Positions 1 through 7,583 of a DNA stretch of 64,000 nucleotides are shown piece after piece. The translations under genes were made by a program, and so were the position numbers. How positions within the stretch are numbered: the stretch's first letter is position 1; every line of letters starts with the position of its first letter. The DNA comes from Leadbetterella byssophila DSM 17132 (GTDB lineage Bacteria > Bacteroidota > Bacteroidia > Cytophagales > Spirosomataceae), in NCBI RefSeq assembly GCF_000166395.1, contig NC_014655.1, positions 3,534,001-3,598,000 on the forward strand, read 5' to 3'. Under the pieces are notes generated by a model, which was not told the DNA's origin, ran no database searches, and was given only the letters and a program-made list of their open reading frames with translations.

Positions 1-27
1 GTTAAGATCTTCCTTTTGGTCTACATA

Positions 28-1824
28 CTATTCTGTTTCTTCCTCGTGATCTAGTGTTTTTGTGATCTTGTCAATGTTTAAACTGTTAGCCATGGCCGTA
101 AAGATTTCATAGTATCTTCCTTTCTGGTCAAAGAGTGCTTCATGATGTCCACTTTCCACCGCTCTGCCCTGTTCTAGAACTACGATGTTATTCGCGTCAA
201 TTATTTGGGAAATACTATGTGATATGATGATTACCGTACGGTTTTCTTTTATAGCATCTAAGCTCTTTTTGATCTGTTCGGTAGCTATTGCATCGAGACT
301 GGCTGTGGGTTCATCTAGGAAGATGATGGGCGGATTTTTTAGGAATAATCTGGCAATAGCTATCCTCTGCTGTTGTCCTCCTGATAAACTTCTTGCATCT
401 GACTCGTAACCTTCTGATAAGAGCATGACCTGGTCATGGATATACGCTTTTTTCGCAGCATCAATCACCTCTTCATCCGTGGCGTCTGGTCGGCCGTAGC
501 GAATATTTTCAGCTATAGTTCCCTTAAAGATGTGATTCTTCTGTAGTACTAGACCGATGTGCTTTCTCAATTCTGTAGTATCATAGTCTGCCAAATCCAC
601 GCCGTCTATGAAGATTTGACCACGAGTAGGCTCGTAGAATTTGTCCAATAGATTTACGATAGTACTCTTCCCTGCTCCACTTAAACCTACTAGGGCGGTG
701 GTTTCATCAGGAGGAATGGTCATACTGACATTGAAAAGGGCTTGGTTACCGTTTGGATACACAAAGTCTACATTTTTCAATTCTATTTTGCCTTTCATCT
801 GGGCAGGAATATACTTTCCGCTGTTCTCTATCTGATGCTCTGATTCCAAAATATCGAAGAATCCTTCCGAATAGATCAGGGCATCATTCACTTCATCGTA
901 GATGCGGTGCAACTGCCTGATGGGAGCTGAGATATTACCAAATAACATCACATGGAACATGATAGCACCTATAGACATTTGGCCGTCTAATACAAAGTAG
1001 GCGGTCAGGATGATGATGATCACCACGCCGATTTGTTCTATCAAACTCTTGATACTATCAAAAATAAAGGCAGTTTTACGTGTTTCCAGTTGGTTATTCG
1101 TCATGTCCAATTGGATCAATCTATGTTTCTCTGCTTCATCATTCTCGCGGACAAAGGATTTGATGACGGTGATAGATTCTATTAAACTGATGATGCTATG
1201 GTTTTTAGTTTCTCTGTAGTTCCTCATTTTTCTACGGAAACCACTTAGTTTATTGGCTTGGTATTGGCTGATATAGAAATAGATGGGAACTATACATAAA
1301 CTCACTAAGCCCACCCAGAAGTTGGCCGAGAACATAGCGATTAAGGCCACAATGGCATTGGCAAATAATGGGAAGATATCAATGAAAAAGTTCTGTACCA
1401 GACGGGTTAGGCTGCTGATTCCCGTATCAATCCGTGTTTGAAGTTTACCACTTTCGTTCTCTGATGAGGTGTAAAATGCCAAACGATAGGTGAGGATCTT
1501 TTCCACTATTGATTGAGAAAAATCTCTGGCAATCAAGATACGTAATCGTTCTCCGTAATATTTCTGTCCAAACTGAACGACGGAGTTAAGGAGTTCCTTT
1601 CCTAATAAAATAGAACTAATGACGGTAAGTAAGGAAAATCCTTTACTGAGAGGTTCCTTTGCTACCATCAATTCGGAAATAGAATCTACTGTATATCTAA
1701 GAATATAGGCATTTACTTGGGCTGCAAAGGAACCTATCACGGTCAAGACCAAGGTTAAGATGACGAGTACTCTGTAAGGTCTTACAAAGGGTCTTAACTT
1801 TTTAAATAAGGCGGTTAATGTCAC
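28..1824 (-). CDS. ABC transporter, fused permease and ATPase (exporter type)
   Basis: An ABC exporter half-transporter of 598 residues, which would act as a homodimer or heterodimer in the inner membrane. The first roughly 330 residues are an ABC type-1 transmembrane domain with about six hydrophobic helices. The nucleotide-binding domain follows, with Walker A GLSGAGKST near residue 380, signature LSGGQQQR near 480, Walker B IIFLDEPTAS near 500 and an H-loop ISHS. Length is normal for the MsbA/LmrA-like family. The substrate cannot be read from sequence; lipid, peptide or drug are all possible. The start is GTG, 23 nt from a TATATTTG box. It is transcribed away from the lipoprotein gene at 1921. 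Family certain, substrate unknown. Confidence 0.93.
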   Translation of the reverse strand: MTLTALFKKLRPFVRPYRVLVILTLVLTVIGSFAAQVNAYILRYTVDSISELMVAKEPLSKGFSLLTVISSILLGKELLNSVVQFGQKYYGERLRILIARDFSQSIVEKILTYRLAFYTSSENESGKLQTRIDTGISSLTRLVQNFFIDIFPLFANAIVALIAMFSANFWVGLVSLCIVPIYFYISQYQANKLSGFRRKMRNYRETKNHSIISLIESITVIKSFVRENDEAEKHRLIQLDMTNNQLETRKTAFIFDSIKSLIEQIGVVIIIILTAYFVLDGQMSIGAIMFHVMLFGNISAPIRQLHRIYDEVNDALIYSEGFFDILESEHQIENSGKYIPAQMKGKIELKNVDFVYPNGNQALFNVSMTIPPDETTALVGLSGAGKSTIVNLLDKFYEPTRGQIFIDGVDLADYDTTELRKHIGLVLQKNHIFKGTIAENIRYGRPDATDEEVIDAAKKAYIHDQVMLLSEGYESDARSLSGGQQQRIAIARLFLKNPPIIFLDEPTASLDAIATEQIKKSLDAIKENRTVIIISHSISQIIDANNIVVLEQGRAVESGHHEALFDQKGRYYEIFTAMANSLNIDKITKTLDHEEETE

Positions 1825-1846
1825 GGATTTGCGAGAGTTGTATGGA

Positions 1847-1854
1847 CAAATATA
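1847..1854 (-). promoter_or_regulatory. -7 promoter box of the ABC transporter gene
   Basis: The minus strand reads TATATTTG, an exact TAnnTTTG Bacteroidota -7 element. The predicted transcript start is near 1841, just upstream of the GTG start at 1824. I see no TTG at the usual -33 distance, so only the -7 half is supported. Confidence 0.45.
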
Positions 1855-1920
1855 GATTTATATTGTTAGTTTTTACGAAGCATTTCCTTTAATTAGCATC
1901 TGAAACAAATTTTAACGATC

Positions 1921-2607
1921 ATGAAAAACTTCATCCTCATTACTCTATTATTGGCCGTTTTCTCTTGTGCCAAAAAGCAGTATTCTTCGCATAATAGTAT
2001 GAATTCACTGGACTGGAATGGGGTCTATGAAGGTAGACTACCGGGTGGAAATGCCGTGCTAACTTTAAATCAAGATCTTACCTATAGTTTAAGCCAGGGA
2101 GGGAAAACTACTAATGGAGATTTTGTTTGGGCTGAAGATGGGGGTAGAATACTTTTGGCAGAAGATAACATTCATTTAAAGGTGGGAGAGAATTTTGTAA
2201 GAATGGTTACAGTGAAGGGAAAGGACTTAGGAGATTACCAGTTAGAGAAGAGATTCGGAGGGGATTTAAGCATCAAAGAAAAATATTGGAAACTTGTGGA
2301 GCTTAATGGAAAACCCATAAAAGCAGGTCAAAAAGAACCTCACCTGATCATTAAGGAAGGACGAGTAACCGGAAATGGTGGCTGCAATGGATTTAGCGGT
2401 AGCTATGAATTAGATGAATCTACCATGAGAATCAGCTTTAGTAAAGTAGCTGCTACACAGATGGCATGCATGGATGCAGAATATGAAAGCGAGTTCTTTA
2501 GCGTCCTAAACACGGCTGATAATTATACCACAGATGGAAAGACATTGAGTCTCAATAAGGCCAGGATGGCGCCATTAGCAAGATTTGAAGCGGTCTATAT
2601 GAAATAG
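1921..2607 (+). CDS. META-domain lipoprotein with NlpE-like N-terminal domain
   Basis: The 228-residue protein begins with a lipoprotein signal (lipobox AVFSC, Cys16), so it should be membrane anchored. Residues about 30-105 resemble the small beta-barrel NlpE/DUF-type domain of Bacteroidota lipoproteins. Residues about 115-226 are a META/HslJ domain, with the typical WKLVELNGKPI opening, GNGGCNGFSGSYEL core and KVAATQMACMDAEYE segment. META proteins in other bacteria are linked to heat-inducible expression or novobiocin resistance, but their biochemistry is not defined. The gene is monocistronic. Its 3' terminator hairpin has been split by the insertion sequence that follows. Domain call is firm; function is not known. 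Confidence 0.85.
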   Translation: MKNFILITLLLAVFSCAKKQYSSHNSMNSLDWNGVYEGRLPGGNAVLTLNQDLTYSLSQGGKTTNGDFVWAEDGGRILLAEDNIHLKVGENFVRMVTVKGKDLGDYQLEKRFGGDLSIKEKYWKLVELNGKPIKAGQKEPHLIIKEGRVTGNGGCNGFSGSYELDESTMRISFSKVAATQMACMDAEYESEFFSVLNTADNYTTDGKTLSLNKARMAPLARFEAVYMK

Positions 2608-2613
2608 TAAGAA

Positions 2614-2620
2614 GGGTGCT
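2614..2620 (+). terminator. Left arm of a transcription terminator split by the IS element
   Basis: GGGTGCT here pairs perfectly with AGCACCC at 4056-4062. If the IS (2625-4052) and one copy of the CAA duplication are removed, the site reads GGGTGCT-ACAA-AGCACCC followed by CTC and seven Ts. That is a standard intrinsic terminator, placed between the convergent META lipoprotein and acs genes. Only the left arm lies here. Confidence 0.75.
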
Positions 2621-2630
2621 ACAATAGAGT

Positions 2631-2661
2631 GCCCCCAAAAAGTTAGACACTAATTGGGGGC
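2631..2661 (+). promoter_or_regulatory. IS-internal inverted repeat able to mask the orfA ribosome site
   Basis: GCCCCCAA (2631-2638) and TTGGGGGC (2654-2661) form a perfect 8-bp stem with a 15-nt loop. The GGGGG of the right arm is the only candidate ribosome-binding purine run before the orfA ATG at 2668. A transcript entering from outside would contain both arms and could hide the site, as is known for IS10 and IS50. Its function here is inferred. Confidence 0.5.
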
Positions 2662-2667
2662 ATTTTT

Positions 2668-3198
2668 ATGAGCAGGAAAGTAAAGTATGATCTAGCGTTT
2701 AAGCTAAGATGTGTAAAAGATGTTTTAGAAAAACATCAATCAATAGTAAGAGTAAGTGACAGCGTGGGGATTAAGGAAGTTCTTTTACGGAAGTGGTTAC
2801 AAGAGTATGAAATAGGTGGTTTAAAAGGCCTGGAACCTAAGGTGAGCAATCGGACTTATAGTTCATCTTTTAAACTCAATGTTTTAAAGGCTATCGAAAA
2901 TGAGAATTTAAGTTTAAAGGATGCGCGATTGAGATTTCGTATTCCAAGTGACTCAACCATAATCACTTGGCAAAGGAATTTTGCTACCTTTGGAGTCAAC
3001 GGTTTAGAAAGCAAACCCAAAGGCCGTCCCATAACTATGAATCGCAAACCCAAAGCACCTTTAACGAGATTAGAAGAGCTAGAATTAGAAAACGAACGTT
3101 TACGTTGTGAAAATGCTTTTCTAAAAAAGTTGAGAGCCTTAATTCAAGCCGAGGAGGAACAACGCCGCGGACAATCGCAAAAGCCATACAAGAATTAA
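2668..3198 (+). CDS. IS3-family transposase OrfA (DNA-binding subunit)
   Basis: This 176-residue protein has two helix-turn-helix units. The first covers about residues 5-55 (LAFKLRCVKDVL...GIKEVLLRKWLQEY) and the second about 60-110 (FKLNVLKAIE...STIITWQRNFATFG). A leucine-rich coiled coil at about 130-155 (LEELELENERL) is typical of the OrfA dimerisation zipper. It binds the IS ends and regulates transposition. Ribosomes can leave this frame at A6G (3123-3129) to make the OrfAB transposase. The unshifted C-terminal tail after residue 154 is low in complexity and is not conserved in kind. Confidence 0.92.
   Translation: MSRKVKYDLAFKLRCVKDVLEKHQSIVRVSDSVGIKEVLLRKWLQEYEIGGLKGLEPKVSNRTYSSSFKLNVLKAIENENLSLKDARLRFRIPSDSTIITWQRNFATFGVNGLESKPKGRPITMNRKPKAPLTRLEELELENERLRCENAFLKKLRALIQAEEEQRRGQSQKPYKN
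3123..3129 (+). other. Programmed -1 frameshift site A6G
   Basis: The sequence is A AAA AAG in the orfA frame. Slipping back one base reads AAA AAA and continues with G in the orfB frame, which is open from here to 4019. The fusion would be 154 residues of OrfA plus 296 residues, 450 in all, the usual size of IS150-type OrfAB. A6G is the standard shift motif of this IS group. Confidence 0.8.
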
Positions 3199-3221
3199 GG
3201 CCGGAGTTTAATCTACAGTTA

Positions 3222-4019
3222 TTGTTAGATTGCTCTCATATGGCTAGAAGTAGCTTTTATTATCATCAACTCTGCAGTAAAAGCGACAAGTACCGTGAGC
3301 TAAAGGAGCTCATTAAATGCATTTATCATAAGCATAAAGGGCTTTATGGCTACAGAAGGATTACAGATGAGCTGCAAAAGCTAGGCCGGATCATCAACCA
3401 TAAAACGGTTTTAAAGTTGATGAGTTTATTGGGATTGAAGAGCTTGATTCGAAGGAAGAAATACCAGTCGTATCGGGGAGATCAAGGTAAAATAGCACCT
3501 CATATTTTACAACGTAACTTTAAAGCGGATCGGCCAAATCAGAAATGGGTAACAGACATCACAGAATTTAAAGTTCGAGACAAAAAACTTTATCTGTCGC
3601 CGATAATGGATCTTTATAATCAAGAAATTATCAGTTATCAGTTAAGTGAACGTCCTAGTTTTGACCAAGTGGTAGATATGCTCAAAAAGGCATTCAAAAA
3701 GATCCCTACTAGTACCGAACTACTGTTCCACTCTGACCAGGGATGGCAATATCAAATGAAACAATTCCAAGCTCTGCTTAAGAAAAAGGGAATTGTACAA
3801 AGCATGTCAAGAAAAGGAAATTGCCTAGACAATGCCATTATTGAAAATTTCTTTGGAACACTAAAAGCTGAAATGTTTTACATCCAAAAAATCAATTCAA
3901 TTGAAGAACTAAAAAAGGAAATCAAAAACTATATTTACTATTACAATCATGAAAGAATAAAGTCAAACCTAAAAAAAATGAGCCCGATTCAATATCGAAC
4001 TCATTTCTCAGAAACTTAA
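3222..4019 (+). CDS. IS3-family transposase OrfB (rve integrase, made as OrfAB)
   Basis: This is the catalytic part of the transposase. It has an HTH_21-like region (GLYGYRRITDEL) and then an rve RNase-H fold with the DDE triad visible as WVTDITEF, LFHSDQGWQY and NAIIENFFGTLKAE, with the conserved Lys of the last motif present. The TTG at 3222 is only the first formal start codon. The frame is open upstream to the A6G site and encodes the conserved ELRPEFNLQLLL segment, so the protein is most likely made only as the OrfAB fusion. No premature stop is present; the element appears functional. Confidence 0.92.
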   Translation: MLDCSHMARSSFYYHQLCSKSDKYRELKELIKCIYHKHKGLYGYRRITDELQKLGRIINHKTVLKLMSLLGLKSLIRRKKYQSYRGDQGKIAPHILQRNFKADRPNQKWVTDITEFKVRDKKLYLSPIMDLYNQEIISYQLSERPSFDQVVDMLKKAFKKIPTSTELLFHSDQGWQYQMKQFQALLKKKGIVQSMSRKGNCLDNAIIENFFGTLKAEMFYIQKINSIEELKKEIKNYIYYYNHERIKSNLKKMSPIQYRTHFSET

Positions 4020-4055
4020 TTTTTAACCGTCCAACTTTTCGGGGTCAGTCCACAA

Positions 4056-4070
4056 AGCACCCCTCTTTTT
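4056..4070 (+). terminator. Right arm and T-tract of the IS-split terminator
   Basis: AGCACCC (4056-4062) followed by CTC and a run of Ts. It pairs with GGGTGCT at 2614-2620 and is separated from it by the IS. The acs stop codon lies immediately next to the T-tract. Confidence 0.75.
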
Positions 4071-5969
4071 TTAATCTAGATTTTTGGAACCTTCCACTAT
4101 TTCTTCAACCACACTTGGGTCTAGTAGGGTGGAGGTGTCTCCTAAACTATTGAACTCTCCCTCTGCTATTTTTCGAAGGATTCTTCGCATAATTTTTCCG
4201 GATCTGGTCTTAGGAAGTCCTTTTACAAATTGAATCTTATCCGGTTTTGCTATTGGTCCAATGATTCTCGAGACGGTCATTAAGATGTCTCTTTTCATCA
4301 TAGAGTTAGCTTCCTGATCTTCTTCGAGGATGACGAAGGCGTGTACCCCTTGTCCTTTCACGTCGTGAGGATAACCCACTACCGCGGATTCTACCACTCC
4401 AGTATGACTATTGATAGCATTTTCAACCTCTGCGGTGCCTATCCTATGACCGCTTACATTGATGACATCGTCTACCCTACCTGTAATGCGGTAATATCCG
4501 TCTTTGTCGCGGAGGCAACCGTCGCCCGTGAAATACCTTCCAGGATAGGTGGAGAAGTAGGTACTCTTGCATCTTTCGTGATCTCCCCAAGTGGTTCTAA
4601 TTATGGATGGCCATGGGAAGGTTATACACAGGTTTCCACTCACGCTATTCCCTTCAATGACGGTTCCGTTCTCATCCACAAGGGCTAATTGTACCCCAGG
4701 TAAAGGCAGAGTAGCAAAAGAGGGTTTAGTGGGAGTGATACCTGCAAGAGGAGAGATCATGATCCCACCGGTTTCTGTTTGCCACCAGGTATCTACTATG
4801 GGGCATTTTCCTTTTCCTATATGTTCATGGTACCAGTACCACGCTTCTTCGTTGATAGGTTCGCCTACGCTACCTAGAACTTTAAGAGAACTAAGGTCTT
4901 TGTCTTGAACATATTCTAAGCCGAATCCCATCAAAGAGCGTATAGCCGTAGGAGCAGTATATAGAATATTTACTTTGTGACGAGCAACGATATCCCAAAG
5001 TCTACCCGCGTCTGGGTAAGTAGGGACCCCTTCAAACATCACGGAAATAGCCCCAGAAAGTAAAGGTCCATAAACCAGATAGGAGTGTCCTGTAATCCAG
5101 CCTACGTCAGCGGTACAGAAGAATACATCACCTGGATTATATTGGAACACGTTTTCAAAGGTGTATGAGGTGTAAACCATGTAGCCTCCACAGGTATGCA
5201 CTACTCCTTTTGGTTTGCCGGTGGAGCCTGAAGTATAAAGGATAAATAATGGATCTTCTGCGTCCATTTCTTCGGCAGGACATTCCGCTTCAACTTTCTT
5301 GATTTCTGATTCCCACCAGAAGTCACGCCCTTTGATCATGGATACAGGAGTACGCGTATGTGTAGCCACGATCACCTTCTTCACTGTAGGGCAAGCTATC
5401 AGGGCGTCATCCACCGTATCCTTCATAGGGATATGTTTTGATCCACGGATGGATCCGTCTGTGGTGATGACTAATTCACATTGAGAATCATTGATACGAT
5501 CTGATATAGAGTGAGCAGAGAAGCCCCCAAAGATCACGGAATGTATGGCGCCTATTCTGGCGCAGGCAAGTACAGCTACAGCTAATTCAGGGATCATGGG
5601 CATATAGATACATACCCTATCGCCCTTACTTACTCCGTGTTTCTTCAGTACGTTAGCGAATCTGCAAACCCTGTCTAATAGGATTTTGTAGGTAATAATT
5701 TCCGGTTCGTCTTCCGGGTCATTAGGCTCCCAGATGATAGCGGGATGATTAGGTTTAGAAGCTGCATGTCTGTCTAAGCAGTTCTCTGTGATGTTCAGCT
5801 TACCATTTCGAAACCATTTAACTTGGTAATCCTCAAAATTCCAATCCAGTACCTTAGTCCATGGTTTTTTCCACTGGAACTCCTGCGCTATTCCTGCCCA
5901 AAAGGTCTCCGGATCCTTTACACTCTCCTGATAAGCTTGATGGTATTCTTCTATGGTTTTTATTCGCAT
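4071..5969 (-). CDS. acs: Acetyl-CoA synthetase
   Basis: Acetate + ATP + CoA gives acetyl-CoA + AMP + PPi, in the cytoplasm. The 632-residue length is normal for Acs. Visible marks are the N-terminal ACAS_N segment (residues about 5-60), the AMP-binding P-loop LYTSGSTGKPKG near 250, the acyl-adenylate pocket DTWWQTETGG near 400, and the C-terminal Lys motif PKTRSGKIMRRILRKI near 595-610, whose Lys is catalytic and the usual acetylation target. The start ATG gives the expected N-terminus. An upstream minus-strand TATATTTC sequence is one base from the -7 consensus and partly follows a small hairpin (5998-6018). The terminator downstream is split by the IS. Confidence 0.97.
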   Translation of the reverse strand: MRIKTIEEYHQAYQESVKDPETFWAGIAQEFQWKKPWTKVLDWNFEDYQVKWFRNGKLNITENCLDRHAASKPNHPAIIWEPNDPEDEPEIITYKILLDRVCRFANVLKKHGVSKGDRVCIYMPMIPELAVAVLACARIGAIHSVIFGGFSAHSISDRINDSQCELVITTDGSIRGSKHIPMKDTVDDALIACPTVKKVIVATHTRTPVSMIKGRDFWWESEIKKVEAECPAEEMDAEDPLFILYTSGSTGKPKGVVHTCGGYMVYTSYTFENVFQYNPGDVFFCTADVGWITGHSYLVYGPLLSGAISVMFEGVPTYPDAGRLWDIVARHKVNILYTAPTAIRSLMGFGLEYVQDKDLSSLKVLGSVGEPINEEAWYWYHEHIGKGKCPIVDTWWQTETGGIMISPLAGITPTKPSFATLPLPGVQLALVDENGTVIEGNSVSGNLCITFPWPSIIRTTWGDHERCKSTYFSTYPGRYFTGDGCLRDKDGYYRITGRVDDVINVSGHRIGTAEVENAINSHTGVVESAVVGYPHDVKGQGVHAFVILEEDQEANSMMKRDILMTVSRIIGPIAKPDKIQFVKGLPKTRSGKIMRRILRKIAEGEFNSLGDTSTLLDPSVVEEIVEGSKNLD

Positions 5970-5997
5970 ATTACTTAAGGTTTAGTATTGAAATATA

Positions 5998-6018
5998 GCA
6001 CCGCCCTTAAATCGGTGC
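5998..6018. promoter_or_regulatory. Small hairpin between the TIM-barrel gene and acs
   Basis: GCACCG (5998-6003) and CGGTGC (6013-6018) form a perfect 6-bp stem with a 9-nt loop. No T-run follows on either strand. It may be a weak terminator of the upstream gene or an operator near the acs promoter. Confidence 0.3.
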
Positions 6019-6021
6019 AGT

Positions 6022-6945
6022 TTATAAAAATTTATCTACTTCTTGATAGGCTTTGATCAATGCCTTTTCTCCCTCTATTCCTTTGCCAAAATTCCCGTGC
6101 TCCATCCCGAAGATGAAGTTCCTATTAGAGGCTTTGGCTTTGTTGTAGATATGTTTGAAAACGTTTTTGTAATTGATTTCTCCTGTGGTAGGTTCTTTTC
6201 TCCCTGGTTCATCTCCGATCTGGAAATACCCTATTTCATCCCATGCCCAATCAATGTGTTGTATCAATCTGCCTTCATTTTTTTGCATGTGGTAGATATC
6301 AAAAAGGATCTTACAGGATGGGCTGCCCACAGCTTTACAGATCATATAGCTTTGGTCAGAATAACGGAGGAAAAGATCAGGATTATCACTTAATGGTTCC
6401 ATAACCATCACAAGGCCATGCGGTTCAAAGATCTCCACGGCTCTTTTGTATAGTTCTATGACGTTTGCTGTCTGTATGCCAATTGGTAATTCCCTTGCAA
6501 AGTAACCCGGCACTACTGTCATGTATTTACCATTAACTCTTTTAGCTACCTCTACGGCATCTTTACAAAGTTTTAGAAATCCGTCTACCAGCTCTTTCTT
6601 TCCCGTAGTGTAGGAAACCTTCCAGTTTTCCCCCGCATCTAGCACAAAGACGCCCATTTCCATGTTATGTTTGGCTAAACGCTCTCCTATCTGCTTTTGT
6701 ACTTCAGGTGTTCTTCCCATTAGGCCGTTATCTTCAAATGACCTGAAACCTTGGGCGGCCATGAAGTCTATCTGAGCCATAAGATCTTCTCCTGCAGATG
6801 CTCTGAACATCCCGAAGTGAGGAGCGTAACTTAAATTGAAGGGATATTTTTCAGGTGTGTTAGCAGCGAAGGAAAAACCGCCTGTGCCTAATACTGAGGC
6901 AGTTGTAAGGGTCTTCTTTATAAAGGAGCGTCGGGAATTCAACAT
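6022..6945 (-). CDS. Tat-exported sugar isomerase-like TIM barrel (hydroxypyruvate isomerase family)
   Basis: A 307-residue AP-endonuclease-2-type TIM barrel of the hydroxypyruvate isomerase family. The N-terminus has a twin-arginine signal (SRRSFIKK, residues 4-11, then a hydrophobic stretch to about 28), so it is probably exported folded to the periplasm. Candidate metal ligands are Glu183 (VMEPLS), Asp216 and His219 (LFDIYHMQ), Gln242 (YFQIGDE) and Glu282 (FGMEHG), the pattern of Hyi enzymes. The real substrate is unlikely to be hydroxypyruvate; secreted members in Bacteroidota probably act on sugars or polyols. It stands 52 nt upstream of acs on the same strand. Fold is confident, reaction is not. 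Confidence 0.75.
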   Translation of the reverse strand: MLNSRRSFIKKTLTTASVLGTGGFSFAANTPEKYPFNLSYAPHFGMFRASAGEDLMAQIDFMAAQGFRSFEDNGLMGRTPEVQKQIGERLAKHNMEMGVFVLDAGENWKVSYTTGKKELVDGFLKLCKDAVEVAKRVNGKYMTVVPGYFARELPIGIQTANVIELYKRAVEIFEPHGLVMVMEPLSDNPDLFLRYSDQSYMICKAVGSPSCKILFDIYHMQKNEGRLIQHIDWAWDEIGYFQIGDEPGRKEPTTGEINYKNVFKHIYNKAKASNRNFIFGMEHGNFGKGIEGEKALIKAYQEVDKFL

Positions 6946-7025
6946 AGTTAGATTTGGTTTAATTTCTAGCTAGTAAAATAATAAAAAAAATATTGAAAAT
7001 TTTAATCTTTATCTTGAATAAATTC

Positions 7026-7099
7026 TATATTTGTAACACTATTTAACCTTAAATGTCATTCATAGACCTCCCGAAGTAACCCCCGGGAGGCTTTTTTTT
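7026..7099 (+). ncRNA. Possible orphan short transcript with 8-codon ORF and terminator
   Basis: TATATTTG at 7026-7033 fits the -7 consensus, although no TTG lies at the right distance. About 20 nt after it is ATG at 7053, opening an 8-codon frame (MSFIDLPK, stop 7077-7079). The last codons form the left arm of a terminator: CCTCCCG (7067-7073), 10-nt loop, CGGGAGG (7084-7090), then C and eight Ts. The unit would be about 60 nt and ends at the ridA stop codon on the other strand. There is no + strand gene for this terminator otherwise. The ORF may be chance. Confidence 0.35.
7067..7099 (+). terminator. Intrinsic terminator on the + strand, beside ridA
   Basis: A 7-bp G/C-rich stem (CCTCCCG with CGGGAGG) with a 10-nt loop, followed by eight Ts. 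The T-tract is on the + strand, so it stops rightward transcription and not that of ridA, whose stop codon overlaps the T-tract. Confidence 0.75.
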
Positions 7100-7463
7100 A
7101 TTTTACTGCTATTACAGAGATTTCGACATTGACGTCACGAGGAAGTTTGGCTACCTGTACGGTTTCCCTGGCAGGTGGGTTAGTGGTAAAGAAGCTACCG
7201 TATACTTCGTTCACTGTGGCAAAATCATCCATATTCTTCAGAAAGATGGAAGCTTTAACCACATTTTCGTAGTTCATCTCTGCAGCTGCCAATATGTGTC
7301 CCAGGTTTTCTAAGACCTTTTTAGTTTCTGCTGCTACATCATTTAAAGGAGCGATGTCTAAGGCAATTTGACCTGAAACATAAAGTGTATTTCCTGCTAG
7401 AATAGCTTGAGAGTAAGGACCAATGGCCGGTGGAGCCTGTTCGCTATAGATTACTTTTTTCAT
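7098..7463 (-). CDS. ridA: RidA-family reactive imine/enamine deaminase
   Basis: The 121-residue YjgF/YER057c/UK114 protein has the expected full length. RidA trimers hydrolyse reactive 2-aminoacrylate and related imines in the cytoplasm and so protect PLP enzymes. The family marks are YSQAILAGNTLYVSGQIALD (residues about 18-37) and the substrate-binding Arg in PPARETVQVAKLP near residue 100. It is divergent from pruA, with 120 nt between the starts. Confidence 0.93.
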   Translation of the reverse strand: MKKVIYSEQAPPAIGPYSQAILAGNTLYVSGQIALDIAPLNDVAAETKKVLENLGHILAAAEMNYENVVKASIFLKNMDDFATVNEVYGSFFTTNPPARETVQVAKLPRDVNVEISVIAVK

Positions 7464-7532
7464 TGTATTAGATTAGATTTCCGTAAAATTAAGCGTAGAC
7501 TTCTAGCATTCTAACCGTTATGCCTAAATTAA

Positions 7533-7563
7533 TTGTCTTGCTTATGAATACTCCCTACCTTTG
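7533..7563 (+). promoter_or_regulatory. Promoter of pruA (TTG-N20-TACCTTTG)
   Basis: TTG at 7533-7535 and TACCTTTG at 7556-7563 with a 20-nt spacer, an exact fit to the Bacteroidota housekeeping consensus. The transcript start should lie near 7569, about 15 nt before the ATG at 7584. Confidence 0.75.
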
Positions 7564-7583
7564 TTAAAAAACAATCATACTTT

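Larger units (their letters stand above)
2625..4052 (+). mobile_element. IS3-family (IS150 group) insertion sequence, intact, 1428 bp
   Basis: The element carries orfA and orfB and is bounded by imperfect inverted repeats. Left end TAGAGTGCCCCCAAAAAGTT (2625 onward) matches the reverse complement of the right end, TGGACTGACCCCGAAAAGTT, at 20 of 27 positions over the first 27 nt. The right terminus fits the IS3/IS150 pattern of ends beginning TG; the left begins TA. A 3-bp direct repeat CAA flanks it (2622-2624 and 4053-4055), in the 3-4 bp range of IS3 elements. The 1428-bp size is close to IS150 (about 1.44 kb). Both reading frames and the DDE residues are intact, so it may be active. It lies in the loop of a terminator. 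Confidence 0.9.

Noticed and set aside
3222-4019. Independent OrfB transposase from the TTG at 3222
   Set aside because: The conserved residues continue upstream to the A6G site, so the frameshift fusion is the likelier product.
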